Shown piece by piece: positions 29,304-38,147 of a stretch of DNA of 64,000 nucleotides (the first letter of the stretch is position 1; every line of letters begins with the position of its first letter). Under the pieces are notes generated by a model. It did not search any database, was not told the origin of the DNA, and was given only the letters and a program-made list of their open reading frames with translations. Both the position numbers and the translations under genes were made by a program. The stretch covers positions 2,492,001 to 2,556,000 of the forward strand of contig NZ_CP071091.1 in assembly GCF_017301635.1 (NCBI RefSeq). The letters are read 5' to 3'. Source of the stretch: Myxococcus landrumus. Its GTDB lineage: Bacteria > Myxococcota > Myxococcia > Myxococcales > Myxococcaceae.

Positions 29304-30176
29304 ATGAAGATTCGTAATCGGTTGAATCCGTCCAACCCTTGCTTCTCCTTCGAGTTCTTCCCGCCGAAGACCGACGAAGGTGTGGCCAACCTCCTCAAGA
29401 CGTTGGAGGACCTGGCACCTCTGGAGCCGGGGTTCGTCTCCGTGACGTATGGGGCCGGCGGCAGCACGCGCGACAGGACGCTGGAGCTGGTCACCCGCAT
29501 CAAGGCGGAGACCGGCATCGAGGCGATGGCGCACCTGACGTGTGTGGGGCACACGCGGGAGGAGCTGCGGGAGCTGCTCGCGCGTCTGGCGGAGGCGAAG
29601 CTGGACAACGTGCTCGTGCTGCGCGGGGACCCACCCCTCGGGCAGAAGACCTTCACGCCCGCCGAGGGCGGCTTCTCCTATGCGTCGGAGCTGGTGCGAT
29701 TCATCCGAGAAGAGGATTTCAACTTCTGCATGGGGGGCGCGTGCTATCCGGAGGGCCACGTGGAAACGGCCTCCCGCGACGACGACCTGCGTCATCTGAA
29801 GGCCAAGGTCGACGCGGGGCTGGACTTCGTGGTGACGCAGCTCTTCTTCGACAACGCGTTCTACTTCGACTTCGTGGAGCGGGCGCGCCGCGCGGGCATC
29901 AACGTCCCCATCGTCCCGGGCATCATGCCCATCACCAACTACGACCAGGTGCAGCGCTTCACGCGGATGTGCGGCGCCACGGTGCCCATGCGGCTGGGCC
30001 TGCAGCTGGAGCGGGTGAAGGACCAGCCCGACGCGGTGGTGCAGCTGGGCGTGGCGCACGCCACGGTGCAGTGCATGGAGCTGCTGTCGCGCGGCGTGCC
30101 TGGTATCCACTTCTACACACTCAACAAGTCCCCGGCCACGCGGATGATCGTGAGCGCCTTGAGAGCCCGTACATGA
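29304..30176 (+). CDS. metF: Methylenetetrahydrofolate reductase
   Basis: A 290-residue flavoenzyme that reduces 5,10-methylene- to 5-methyl-tetrahydrofolate, the methyl donor for methionine. It begins MKIRNRLNPSNPCFSFEFFPPKTDEG, with the catalytic Glu in FEFFPPK. It also has FVSVTYGAGGSTRDRT (about 45-60), HLTCVGHTREEL and NVLVLRGDPP, all characteristic of the TIM-barrel domain. The length equals bacterial MetF, without the eukaryotic regulatory domain. Its ATGA overlap with the next gene suggests translational coupling. Confidence 0.97.
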   Translation: MKIRNRLNPSNPCFSFEFFPPKTDEGVANLLKTLEDLAPLEPGFVSVTYGAGGSTRDRTLELVTRIKAETGIEAMAHLTCVGHTREELRELLARLAEAKLDNVLVLRGDPPLGQKTFTPAEGGFSYASELVRFIREEDFNFCMGGACYPEGHVETASRDDDLRHLKAKVDAGLDFVVTQLFFDNAFYFDFVERARRAGINVPIVPGIMPITNYDQVQRFTRMCGATVPMRLGLQLERVKDQPDAVVQLGVAHATVQCMELLSRGVPGIHFYTLNKSPATRMIVSALRART

Positions 30177-30595
30177 GCGGTCCTGGAATCCATCTCCCTG
30201 CCACCGACCCCCGCGCGAAGGTCGTCGAAATCATCCGCGCTCCGGCCTTCTTCCTGCTGTGCACCGGGGTGCTGAACGTCTTCTTCAACATCGCGGGCTT
30301 CGTGCTGGCCGCGCTGCATGTGACGTCGCCCCTGGCGCCCGCGGGGACTCCGGCCAACGCGCTGGAGCTGTCGCCCGCGCTGGCGCTGATGCTGCTGGTG
30401 GGCATCCTCTGCGGCGTGCTGTCGACGTGGGGCGCGCTGAGCGCGCTCAACCTCAAGGGCTACGGACTGGCGACGGTGGGCGGCATCACCGCGCTCTACA
30501 TCCTGTCCCCCGCCTGCGTCATCGGCGTGCCCGTGGCCATCTGGATGCTTTTCACGCTGCGCCGGGATGGCGTGCGCGAGGCCTTCAGGAGCTGA
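30173..30595 (+). CDS. Small membrane protein of unknown function
   Basis: A 140-residue protein whose ATG overlaps the metF stop (ATGA). It has three to four predicted transmembrane helices: APAFFLLCTGVLNVFFNIAG, LALMLLVGILCGVLSTWGAL, GLATVGGITALYIL and CVIGVPVAIWMLFTL, then a basic C-terminus. The pattern resembles small four-helix membrane proteins found widely in myxobacteria. No functional motif is visible. The overlap argues that it is translated with MetF, but a folate role is not implied. Confidence 0.8.
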   Translation: MSGPGIHLPATDPRAKVVEIIRAPAFFLLCTGVLNVFFNIAGFVLAALHVTSPLAPAGTPANALELSPALALMLLVGILCGVLSTWGALSALNLKGYGLATVGGITALYILSPACVIGVPVAIWMLFTLRRDGVREAFRS

Positions 30596-30784
30596 CGTCC
30601 AGGCCGCCGTCCCGTCGCGGGCGGCGGCACGGATTCAGACAGGCGCATGGCACCGGGGGTGGACTGGTTTCGCCCCACCACGCACCACACACATTCGGCT
30701 CCCACGCACCCACTGTCCCCGCACGCGGGGATGGACGGTCCGGCCATGAAGGCCGGCCATATGCGTGGCACATGGAGCCGTCAA

Positions 30785-31327
30785 ATGCCGCTGAACCTTC
30801 GCAAGTCCATCTCCCTGCTGTCCGTGGGCACCGCCCTCGTCCTCCAGGCCACGCCCGCCCTCGCGGAGTCCGTTCCGACGGAAGCCGCGAAGACGGAGGC
30901 GCGGTGCACGGGCGGCGCGTACCAGACCTGGGAGCCCGGCCTGCGACTGCTGCCCCGGAACTCCACCTACACGAACAAGTCGAGCTACGACTCGTGCACC
31001 ACGAGCGACCCGAACCTCGTGTCGGCGGAGCTGGACATCGCGACGGACGTGAAAGCGTCCTGCGCGCTCCAGAGCCGCTCCGATGGCACCCTCACCTGGA
31101 ATGACGGCAGCGTCTCCTCGCTGGCCATCATCCGCTCCGGCGTGGACGTGGTCCACGGCGGGCAGGCCTACGTCTCCGTCGGCGTGGTGAAGGACGGCCC
31201 CTTCCAGGGGAACGCCGTCGTCATCACGTACGACATCGCGCCGCACGACCTCACCCCGTGCCTGTCGTCGGATGGGCTCTCCGCGCTGTCGGGCCCCTCC
31301 ACCCTGCGCCTCATCCGCCTCTACTAG
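30785..31327 (+). CDS. Exported protein of unknown function
   Basis: A 180-residue protein with signal peptide MPLNLRKSISLLSVGTALVL and cleavage near ALA-ES. The mature part has four cysteines (about residues 38, 71, 91 and 160), enough for two disulfides, and a beta-rich pattern with SSLAIIRSGVDVVHGGQAYV and GNAVVITYDIA. I do not recognise the family. The start at 30785 is preferred because it opens directly with the signal peptide. Confidence 0.78.
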   Translation: MPLNLRKSISLLSVGTALVLQATPALAESVPTEAAKTEARCTGGAYQTWEPGLRLLPRNSTYTNKSSYDSCTTSDPNLVSAELDIATDVKASCALQSRSDGTLTWNDGSVSSLAIIRSGVDVVHGGQAYVSVGVVKDGPFQGNAVVITYDIAPHDLTPCLSSDGLSALSGPSTLRLIRLY

Positions 31328-31358
31328 GCCCCCATCCGTGACACCCACGCGCGAAGCC

Positions 31359-32888
31359 CTATGAGGGGCAGGCGACCTCCGCCGCGGCCCGCGCGTGGGG
31401 CAAGCAGATGGTGAAGACGCTGCCCTCGCCCTCGCGGCTCTCCACGCGCAAGGTGCCACCATGTTGCCGCACGGTGCTGGCCACCACTGTCAGACCCAGC
31501 CCCGTGCCGTGCTCCTTGGTGGTGAAGAGCGGCTCGAAGATGTGCTCCAACACCTGGGCGGGAATCCCTCCACCATTGTCGGTGACCCGAATGTGGAAGG
31601 CCCGCCCACCGCTCAGCTCCGCCGACACGGACACCACGCCTTCGCGCCCGGGCGGCATCGACTCCGCGGCGTTCTGCACCAGGTTGATGAGCACCTGGCG
31701 CAGCAGCTCCCGGTCCACCCACGGCGGCTCCAAACCCGTGGGCACCCGGTTCTCCACGCGCACACCCTCGCGGCGAGGCACCACGTCGACGGCCTCCTCC
31801 ACCAACCCATGCAATGAGCAGGCACGCAGCACCAGCGGGCGCTCGCGCACGAACTCCAACATCTCCGACGTGAGGCTGGCGCACACGGCCAGCTCCCGCT
31901 CGACGATGTCCAGGAAGCGCTGAAGGCGCGCGTCCTCCCGGGCCCCTTCCACGTTGCGCAGCCGGCGCACCACCGCGGCATTGGCGGTGCGCGCCGCGGC
32001 CAGCGGATTGCGCAGCTCATGACTCACCGTCGCCGTCAGCTTCCCCACCGCCGCGAGCTTCTCCATGCGGGCCACCAGCTCCCGCGAGTCCTTCAGCTCC
32101 CGACCGCTTCGCTCCAGCAGACGCTCCCGCTCCAGGAACTCCGTCTCGCGCGCTCGCGCCAGCAACACCTGCCGCTCCGCCACGCGCTTCATCTCCCGCG
32201 TCGCGCCCCGGCACGCCAGCACCAGCACGCCATCCACCAGCCCCACCCAGAACACCAGCTCCAGCACGCTGCCGCCCGGAGTCCCCGCGACGGTGACGCC
32301 CACCTGCGGCCAGCCAATCCCCCGCAACAGGTGCGCCACCACCGCCGCCACACCCGCGGTCAGCAGCACCTTCGCGTCCCGGTAGAAGGTCACCAGCGCC
32401 AAGGAGCCGAAGACATGGAAGTACGTCTCCAGCCGCGCGCCCGACAGGTGCACGAGCAGCACGGACCACAGCACCTGTGCCGCCGCCATCACATGACGGG
32501 TCCCCCCCGCACCGGGCCGCAGCAGCGCCAGCGTGGAGGGGATGATGCACAGCGGCCCGCCCCAGAGCAGCGCCACCCACAGCGGCGCGAGCCCCGGGCG
32601 CACCCGCCAATCCCAGGGATGCGCGGACATGGCCACCGCCAGGGCCAGGGCGAACATCCACTGCCCCACCATCAACCCCACGCCCAGCCGATCCACCCGG
32701 CGCCGCACCGCCGCCAAGTACTCCCACAACAACGCGCAGGCACGCGCCTCCACCGCCGCGTCCAGCGACTTCGCTTCCGGAAGCCCGGACTCCGCCACCG
32801 GCGTGGCGGAACGCATGACATCCAGCGGACCCGTCTGCCCCGCACGCGACTGCTCCGCGGGCGCATCCGCCTCGTATTGGTTCGACAT
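31359..32888 (-). CDS. Membrane sensor histidine kinase (orphan)
   Basis: A 509-residue kinase. After a 60-residue cytosolic N-terminus come five to six transmembrane helices (about 66-226) containing YFHVFGSLALVTFYRD, a signature-like segment (aromatic-His-Phe in the helix). A coiled coil (about 235-275) leads to HisKA with phospho-acceptor H290 in ATVSHELRNPLAAA. The HATPase_c domain has the N box LINLVQNAAESM, G1 VTDNGGGIP and G2 GTGLGLTVV. No response regulator lies beside it, so the partner is unknown. The ATG at 32888 follows directly from MSNQYEAD. Confidence 0.92.
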   Translation of the reverse strand: MSNQYEADAPAEQSRAGQTGPLDVMRSATPVAESGLPEAKSLDAAVEARACALLWEYLAAVRRRVDRLGVGLMVGQWMFALALAVAMSAHPWDWRVRPGLAPLWVALLWGGPLCIIPSTLALLRPGAGGTRHVMAAAQVLWSVLLVHLSGARLETYFHVFGSLALVTFYRDAKVLLTAGVAAVVAHLLRGIGWPQVGVTVAGTPGGSVLELVFWVGLVDGVLVLACRGATREMKRVAERQVLLARARETEFLERERLLERSGRELKDSRELVARMEKLAAVGKLTATVSHELRNPLAAARTANAAVVRRLRNVEGAREDARLQRFLDIVERELAVCASLTSEMLEFVRERPLVLRACSLHGLVEEAVDVVPRREGVRVENRVPTGLEPPWVDRELLRQVLINLVQNAAESMPPGREGVVSVSAELSGGRAFHIRVTDNGGGIPAQVLEHIFEPLFTTKEHGTGLGLTVVASTVRQHGGTLRVESREGEGSVFTICLPHARAAAEVACPS

Positions 32889-32940
32889 CCTCAGGCTCAC
32901 CCCGGCCACGCTGGCCCCTCAGGATCCGCCCCATTCTAAC

Positions 32941-33072
32941 GAGTCACGACTATCAGGCAATGCCGTTTTATCTGCTTATGCAGGTTGTGATATCGACAAC
33001 AACCACCCCTGCCCAGAACCGCAGCTGGCCCGCTGCTCCAATGACAGGCGCTGTACCTGGGTACAATGCTAA
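32941..33072 (+). pseudogene. Remnant of a cysteine-rich lipoprotein-like gene
   Basis: This plus-strand segment, in one frame ending at TAA 33070-33072, reads as a Cys-rich C-terminus with GCDIDNNHPCPEPQ, ARCSNDRRC and terminal WVQC. The cysteine spacing and ending resemble small secreted cysteine-rich myxobacterial proteins. No start codon exists in this frame before the kinase gene, and the preceding LSAYAGC is a poor lipobox. The stretch is less GC-rich than its surroundings. I read it as the 3' end of a decayed gene, but chance cannot be ruled out. Confidence 0.4.
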
Positions 33073-33290
33073 AGCCATACATCACGACATCCGGAAAATC
33101 CGGCTTTAAATCGAGTTGCAGGAAATCCACTTGGACATATCATCCGTGTCGTGGTGACGGCGGTGGACGCGGCCCGAATGGGTGGGAGCATGCTCCGGCC
33201 TGGGCTGGTGGACGCGCCGACGGCTGGCGTCGGATTGAGGGCTCCGCCCTGCCCCGGGGGGGTGGGTAGGGCGGAGCCTGCGGTTTCCCA
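33073..33290. other. Intergenic region with a hairpin at 33240-33278
   Basis: No supported gene. GGCTCCGCCCT (33240-33250) and AGGGCGGAGCC (33268-33278) form an 11-bp perfect stem just past the stop of the ADP-ribosylglycohydrolase gene. It has no T-run and may stabilise or end that transcript. Confidence 0.5.
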
Positions 33291-34232
33291 TCAGCGTGCC
33301 GAGTGCGCCACCAGCTTGCGCAGGAGCGGCTCCACGAGCTCGCGTCCGCGCAGGGCCCGGAGCCAGCGCTCCGGGATGCCCCGCACACCGTGAATCACGC
33401 CCGCGATGCCGCCGGCCACCGCCGCCGTCGTGTCGGTGTCATGCCCCAGGCGCACCGCGGAGCGGACCACGTCTTCATAGGAGACCTGGGCCCCGACACA
33501 GTCCCGGGCCGAGCGAAGACAGTCCACCACATAGCCCGTCCCTTGCCCCGGGGTGTCCTCGGCGCCCGTCGGAAGGATGCTGCTGTCCAACTCCGTGCGG
33601 GATTCGGTGCCCTCGGGATACAGCGCCCGCAGCGCCGTCAACGCCTCATCCCAGGGCCGGGCAGAGCCTTCCAATGCACGCCGAGCCCAAAGACAGTACA
33701 AAGCGCAACACACTTGAGACCGTGCATGGCCATGTGTCACCCGGGATTGAAGCATGGCATCCGCGGCGAGCTCCGCGTCGCTTCCCGGGTGCCACAGTGC
33801 CAGGGGCAACACCCGCATCAGGGCGCCATTGCCGTTGTCCTGCGGGCCAGAGGGCCCCGCGCTCACCGCGGGCACGCCCGCCCGCACCATGGCCAGGGCC
33901 CGGTCCGTCTGGATGCCCACGTCGAACACATTGCCATCCACCGCGAGGTAACCCCACTCGCGCCAGTTCACCAACCGGCGCCCCAGGTCCTCCACGTCCA
34001 GGCGGCCCTGGTAGAGCAGTGAGTCCAGCAGGCAGAGCGCATGCGCGCCGTCGTCGGACCAGGTGCCGGGCGGCACGTCCGCGTGGGCGCGGCTGAAGCC
34101 CGCGGGGGGCTCGAAGTCGAGCGCGTCCCGCGCGGGAATCCACTCCGGCGCGTGGAACTCATAGGGAACCCCCAGCGCATCCCCCACCAGCAGGCCGAGG
34201 ACCCCTCCCTCGATTCGCTCCTCGCGTGTCAC
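33291..34232 (-). CDS. ADP-ribosylglycohydrolase family protein
   Basis: A 313-residue protein of the ARH/DraG family, which removes ADP-ribose from proteins or nucleic acids using two Mg2+ ions. The helical core has GLLVGDALGVPYEF (about 11-24), GTWSDDGAHALCLLDSLL (about 50-67, the first metal motif) and GHDTDTTAAVAGGIAG near the C-terminus with the DTD metal ligands. The first motif is DDG where DDT is usual. The start is one of two tandem GTG codons (34235 or 34232) behind GGAAAGGAG. Target unknown. Confidence 0.88.
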   Translation of the reverse strand: MTREERIEGGVLGLLVGDALGVPYEFHAPEWIPARDALDFEPPAGFSRAHADVPPGTWSDDGAHALCLLDSLLYQGRLDVEDLGRRLVNWREWGYLAVDGNVFDVGIQTDRALAMVRAGVPAVSAGPSGPQDNGNGALMRVLPLALWHPGSDAELAADAMLQSRVTHGHARSQVCCALYCLWARRALEGSARPWDEALTALRALYPEGTESRTELDSSILPTGAEDTPGQGTGYVVDCLRSARDCVGAQVSYEDVVRSAVRLGHDTDTTAAVAGGIAGVIHGVRGIPERWLRALRGRELVEPLLRKLVAHSAR

Positions 34233-34522
34233 CACGACACTCCTTTCCAGGCCCCCGCCCGTGACGTTGAGCCGTGGACGCTCGCGCCGTCCGCTCGCCG
34301 CCGTCAAGGCCCCTCCCCTTTGCGGGCCCCCACGCGAGGAGGCATCCGGCGGCTCCGTCCTTCGAGCGGGCACGCCATGAGGGCGATGTGGACCTCCCCC
34401 TCCATCCGCACCCTCCTTCCCTGAAGAGTCGTTCGCATCGGAGCCCTCTGCTCCACGCAGGCGGTGAGCGACTCCCCTCACCGGGGGCGACAGGTGCCGC
34501 CCGAAACGCAGGAGGCATTCGC

Positions 34523-35758
34523 ATGGGATTCAACCTCATCGACATGGTCCGTGAGCGCTTCACCGGCAACGTGGTGCAACAGATGGGCTCCGCCCTGGGC
34601 GAGGACCCGGGCACGCTGACCAAGGCCCTGCCTGGCGCCATCGCGGCGGTGGGAGGAAGCGTGGTGGAGCGAGGCTCCACCGAAGCCGGCGCCCAGCGCC
34701 TGATGTCCCAGCTCAACGAGGGGGGTTACACGGGCCCCGACGCGGGCAGCGACGACGCGCTCTCGCCCGACACGGTGGAGCGGGGACAGGGCATGCTCAA
34801 TGGCCTGTTCGGCGACAAGCTGGGGATGCTCAGCAGCGTGCTCGGCCGCACGGGAGGCTTCAGCAACTCGAAGTCCGCGTCCGGCCTGCTCGCCGTGGTG
34901 GCGCCCATGGTCATGGGCGTGATTGGCAAACACGTGCGCGACAACCGGATGAGCGCATCGGGGTTGAGCCAGCTTCTCGGCAGCCAGCGCTCGCTGCTCT
35001 CCGCCGCCATGCCCGCGGGCCTGGGCAGCGTGCTGGGCATGGGCGGCTCGGGGCCGCGCGTCGTCGAGGAGGTCCACGAGACACGCACCGTCCCCTCCGT
35101 GGAGACGGTGCGACGCCAGCAGCCCATCGAACGTGCCCCCGTGCACGCCGAGCCCCGGAAGCAGAACCTGTCGTGGGTCATCCCCGTGGCGCTGCTTGCG
35201 CTGCTGGCGGGCTGGTTCCTCACGCGTGGCAAGCGCGAGGCGCCTCGGCGTGAACAGGCGGCCGCCACGCAGCCCGCGCAACCCCCGCCGCCGACCGAGC
35301 CCGCCCGGCCCGCTCCGGATGACACGGGCGTGGGTGGCGCCGGAAATACGGGCACCCGCGCGCCGACCGTCGTGCAGGACGCGCAGGGCATGCGCCAGGC
35401 CATCGACAGCGGCGCGAACAGCTTCATCCTGGGCGGCGTGAACTTCGACGAAGGCTCCGCGGCGCTGACGCCGCAGAGCGACGCCAGCGTGGGTCAGCTC
35501 GCGTCGGTGCTGCGCGAGAAGCCCGACGCGCGCGTGCGCATCGCCGGCCACACGGACTCCACGGGTGACCCGGCCGCCAACCGCCAGCTGGCGCAGCGCC
35601 GGGCGGAGGCCGTGCGGTCCGCGCTCGTCGAGGACGGCATCCCCGCCAGCCGCGTGGACGTCGCCGCCGTGGGTTCCGAAAAACCCGTGGCGAACAATGA
35701 CACCACGCAGGGCCGCGACATGAACCGCCGCATCGAAGTCCAGATGTTGAGCCGCTGA
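34523..35758 (+). CDS. DUF937 protein with C-terminal OmpA domain
   Basis: A 411-residue protein from ATG 34523 behind GGAGG. Residues 1-180 match the DUF937 pattern of Gly/Ala/Ser-rich helices (MGFNLIDMVRERFTGNVVQ, ALPGAIAAVGGSVV). One transmembrane helix follows (WVIPVALLALLAGWFL, about 215-232), then a Pro/Ala linker. The C-terminal 120 residues are an OmpA domain with IAGHTDSTGDPAANRQLAQR, which binds peptidoglycan. The topology puts DUF937 in the cytosol and OmpA in the periplasm. The cellular role is unknown. Confidence 0.87.
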   Translation: MGFNLIDMVRERFTGNVVQQMGSALGEDPGTLTKALPGAIAAVGGSVVERGSTEAGAQRLMSQLNEGGYTGPDAGSDDALSPDTVERGQGMLNGLFGDKLGMLSSVLGRTGGFSNSKSASGLLAVVAPMVMGVIGKHVRDNRMSASGLSQLLGSQRSLLSAAMPAGLGSVLGMGGSGPRVVEEVHETRTVPSVETVRRQQPIERAPVHAEPRKQNLSWVIPVALLALLAGWFLTRGKREAPRREQAAATQPAQPPPPTEPARPAPDDTGVGGAGNTGTRAPTVVQDAQGMRQAIDSGANSFILGGVNFDEGSAALTPQSDASVGQLASVLREKPDARVRIAGHTDSTGDPAANRQLAQRRAEAVRSALVEDGIPASRVDVAAVGSEKPVANNDTTQGRDMNRRIEVQMLSR

Positions 35759-35775
35759 GGTCGCGCGGTCTCCCA

Positions 35776-35805
35776 AGCCCCCGCGCGAGGACTCGCGCGG
35801 GGGCT
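35776..35805. terminator. GC-rich 13-bp hairpin after the DUF937-OmpA gene
   Basis: AGCCCCCGCGCGA (35776-35788) and TCGCGCGGGGGCT (35793-35805) are exact reverse complements around GGAC. It starts 18 bp past the stop codon. There is no T-run, so it may be a weak or factor-assisted terminator. Confidence 0.55.
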
Positions 35806-36146
35806 GCCGCATCGCGCCGTTCCCCCGAGAAACATTCACGTGCGACGGTTGCCTCCAGGAAACGTTCCTTCCTTTGAGTGGCCCGGAACGCACAGAAGAC
35901 GCCACATCGCGCCTTTCGGGCGCCCCGTGTTGTGCATTGGCCGCCACCCCGCCACCCGCCCGGATTCCGCGCCCGACCTCCCCTTTGTCTCTGGAGACAG
36001 TCCCCAACTGTCCCCGTCGAGACAGCGCACACCGACCCGCGTCCCACCCAGGCGGGCTTCTCAGCTCACCCGGATTGCCGCACTTTCATGGATGAGCCCG
36101 TTCACGGGCAGGTATCAGGTTCAACTTCTATGTCAGGGGGGCGTCC
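35806..36146. promoter_or_regulatory. Upstream region of the DUF2378 gene with short repeats
   Basis: No gene is supported in these 340 bp. It contains a palindrome TGTCTCTGGAGACA (35986-35999), a second GAGACAG at 36019-36025, and tandem-like CAGTCCCC/CTGTCCCC. Nearer the gene is GCCCGTTCACGGGC. These are candidate regulatory sites for the next gene. Confidence 0.35.
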
Positions 36147-36767
36147 ATGACTGTGATTGCGTTCCGGAGTCGGGAACGAGAAACTCTCGACCCAGGCTGC
36201 GAGCTGGAACGACGTCTGGGGTTGTCGGCGACCGAGGACCGGGCTCGCGGCATGTTCTTCCTGGGAGTGATGGACGTGGTGCGGAGGGAGTCCGGAGAGA
36301 CCGCGGCCGCCCGGTGCCTGGCGGCGTCCGGCGAGCGGCGCTTCGTCCCTTTCTTCCTCTATCCCGTCAGTGCCTTCCTGCGGATGTCCTTCGCCGCGGC
36401 GGAAATCCTCGCGCCCCGACTGGGTGGCTTCGAGACCGCCATGCGCATCATCGGCGCGCAGGCGACCCATGACTTCCTCGACTCGGTGGTGGGGCGCAGC
36501 TTCCTGATGCTCGCCGCGGGAGACCCCCGGCGGCTCATCAACAACCTGCCCTCCGGCTACCGAACGGCCGTGACCTACGGCGAGCGGCACGTGACGTGGA
36601 CGGGCAACCAGGACGCGTGCTTCAACGTGTTCCGGGACTTCATGCCCCACACGTATCACGAGGGGGTGTTGCAAGCGGTGCTGCAGGCCATTGGCACCCG
36701 CGTCGCGCGTGTGCGCGGGCGCCCCTTGAGCCTGCTGGACTGCGAATACGTCATGTCGTGGGCCTGA
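36147..36767 (+). CDS. DUF2378 (TIGR02265) family protein
   Basis: A 206-residue cytosolic protein of the myxobacteria-specific family TIGR02265/DUF2378. Recognisable segments are RARGMFFLGVMDVVR, FFLYPVSAFLRM, FLDSVVGRSFLMLAAGDPRRL, NNLPSGYRTAVTYGERHV and YHEGVLQAVLQAIG. The family has many paralogues per genome but no proven biochemical function. The start follows a GGGGGG purine run. Membership is recognised by pattern memory and could be tested with a profile search. Confidence 0.82.
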   Translation: MTVIAFRSRERETLDPGCELERRLGLSATEDRARGMFFLGVMDVVRRESGETAAARCLAASGERRFVPFFLYPVSAFLRMSFAAAEILAPRLGGFETAMRIIGAQATHDFLDSVVGRSFLMLAAGDPRRLINNLPSGYRTAVTYGERHVTWTGNQDACFNVFRDFMPHTYHEGVLQAVLQAIGTRVARVRGRPLSLLDCEYVMSWA

Positions 36768-36782
36768 GGCGCAAAGCCCGCG

Positions 36783-37898
36783 TCACTCGTGTTCGCGGAT
36801 GTATTGGATGATGGCGGCGTAGAACTTGGGCTCGTTGAACAGGTCGGGCCCGACACCCACGACGTCCAGGTGGTCCTGGTCCAGGACGCTGGATATCGAA
36901 GTCATCTGAACGACGTTGGGCGCGTTCAAATCCGTGACGGCGGGGATGGAGCGGTCCTCGGCGATGAGGCCCGGTCCCCACACCGACTCCGTGTAGCGCA
37001 GCCGCTTCCCCATCTGCTGGGAGTTGATACCCACCACGCCGTCATCATCGCGGTCCTGGCGGATGCCATCCCCCTGCCCCGCCGCGCCATCCCCATCGCA
37101 GTCATCGACGCAATACCCGTTCCCGTCGATGTCGAGGAACCCGAGCCGCAGCAGGTAGAACGCGGGATTCACCTGCGCGGCCGTCTGCGCCGTGAGCAGC
37201 GACGTGTACGAGGAGACATGGCGCGAGTCCATGGGGTAGGCCGTGTTGAAGGCCTTCATTCCCGTGACGACTCCGTCGTTGGATTGGATGTCGTCATAGA
37301 CGAGCTGTTTCATGGCGGCGATGGCGTCATTGCCCGGCGCGTAGACGCTGTTGCCGAAGATGTTCGCCAGCGCGGCGACCACCGACGACACCCCAGGCCC
37401 CATGTCCAGGATGTACTTCGCCACCGGCGAGCCCCGGTGCGGAGACGACACGCCGACCAGGACGTCCACCACCGCGCGATGCTGCTGCTCGAAGAGCACC
37501 TTGGCCGCCTTGCGCGCGTCGATGCCGCCCTGCGAGTGGCCGATGATGTTCACCCGCTTGGCGCCCGTCGTCGCCAGGAGGCCCTCGATGTCGGCGGCCA
37601 GGTCCAGTCCGCGGACCTCCGAGGAGTGGAACGCCAGCACCTGTGAGCCGAAGGTCCGCTGCCTCGGGTGGAGGCCGGCATTGCAATGCCATTCGAGCGG
37701 CTCGTCGCAGGCGTCGCCCACGAACAAGCCCATCTCGTCGCCGAAGTAGGCGAAGCCCAGCAGGTCTTCATAGCCCCCCATGCCGTGCGCGAAGACCACC
37801 GGATGGAGCGTGGCTTGTGGCGGCTGGGCTTGCGCGAGGCTCGCGGTCCCCAGGACCCCGCAGCAGGCCAGCATCCATCCGGTCTTGAACCCTCTCAT
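36783..37898 (-). CDS. Exported lipase/esterase of the alpha/beta-hydrolase fold
   Basis: A 371-residue protein with a signal peptide (MRGFKTGWMLACCGVLGTA, cleavage near AQAQ) behind GAGGAG. It has the oxyanion motif VVFAHGMGGYEDLLGF near residue 33, the nucleophile elbow INIIGHSQGG-like segment VNIIGHSQGGIDAR near 105, a calcium-site-like run DIDGNGYCVDDCDGDGAAG and a final catalytic His in LDQDHLDVVGV. The order matches Pseudomonas/Burkholderia-type extracellular triacylglycerol lipases. The calcium-rich loop is unusual in its density of Asp and Gly. Confidence 0.88.
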   Translation of the reverse strand: MRGFKTGWMLACCGVLGTASLAQAQPPQATLHPVVFAHGMGGYEDLLGFAYFGDEMGLFVGDACDEPLEWHCNAGLHPRQRTFGSQVLAFHSSEVRGLDLAADIEGLLATTGAKRVNIIGHSQGGIDARKAAKVLFEQQHRAVVDVLVGVSSPHRGSPVAKYILDMGPGVSSVVAALANIFGNSVYAPGNDAIAAMKQLVYDDIQSNDGVVTGMKAFNTAYPMDSRHVSSYTSLLTAQTAAQVNPAFYLLRLGFLDIDGNGYCVDDCDGDGAAGQGDGIRQDRDDDGVVGINSQQMGKRLRYTESVWGPGLIAEDRSIPAVTDLNAPNVVQMTSISSVLDQDHLDVVGVGPDLFNEPKFYAAIIQYIREHE

Positions 37899-38147
37899 GC
37901 GTCGACTCCTCGCCCACGTCCCGCGCGGGCCCTGACGCCGGGCGGGGCCACACCTCGGCCTCCAGCCCGGCTCGTGTCCGGCCATGGCGCGACCGGCACC
38001 CCTCGACGCGCCACCTGCCGCCCGTCGAAGGGTGTCTGGCTTCAATACCCAGGAGACCGCGCCGGGAGAGGACGGCGTGCGGGGGAGCGTCTGCAAGCCC
38101 ACACCGTCACGGGTGTCCCCTCGTGGGCAAGACCACTACCGCGTCTG

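Noticed and set aside
33073-33290. Short plus-strand frame of about 67 codons after the relic
   Set aside because: It spans the hairpin, has no ribosome site and is Gly/Arg-rich like other random GC-rich frames.
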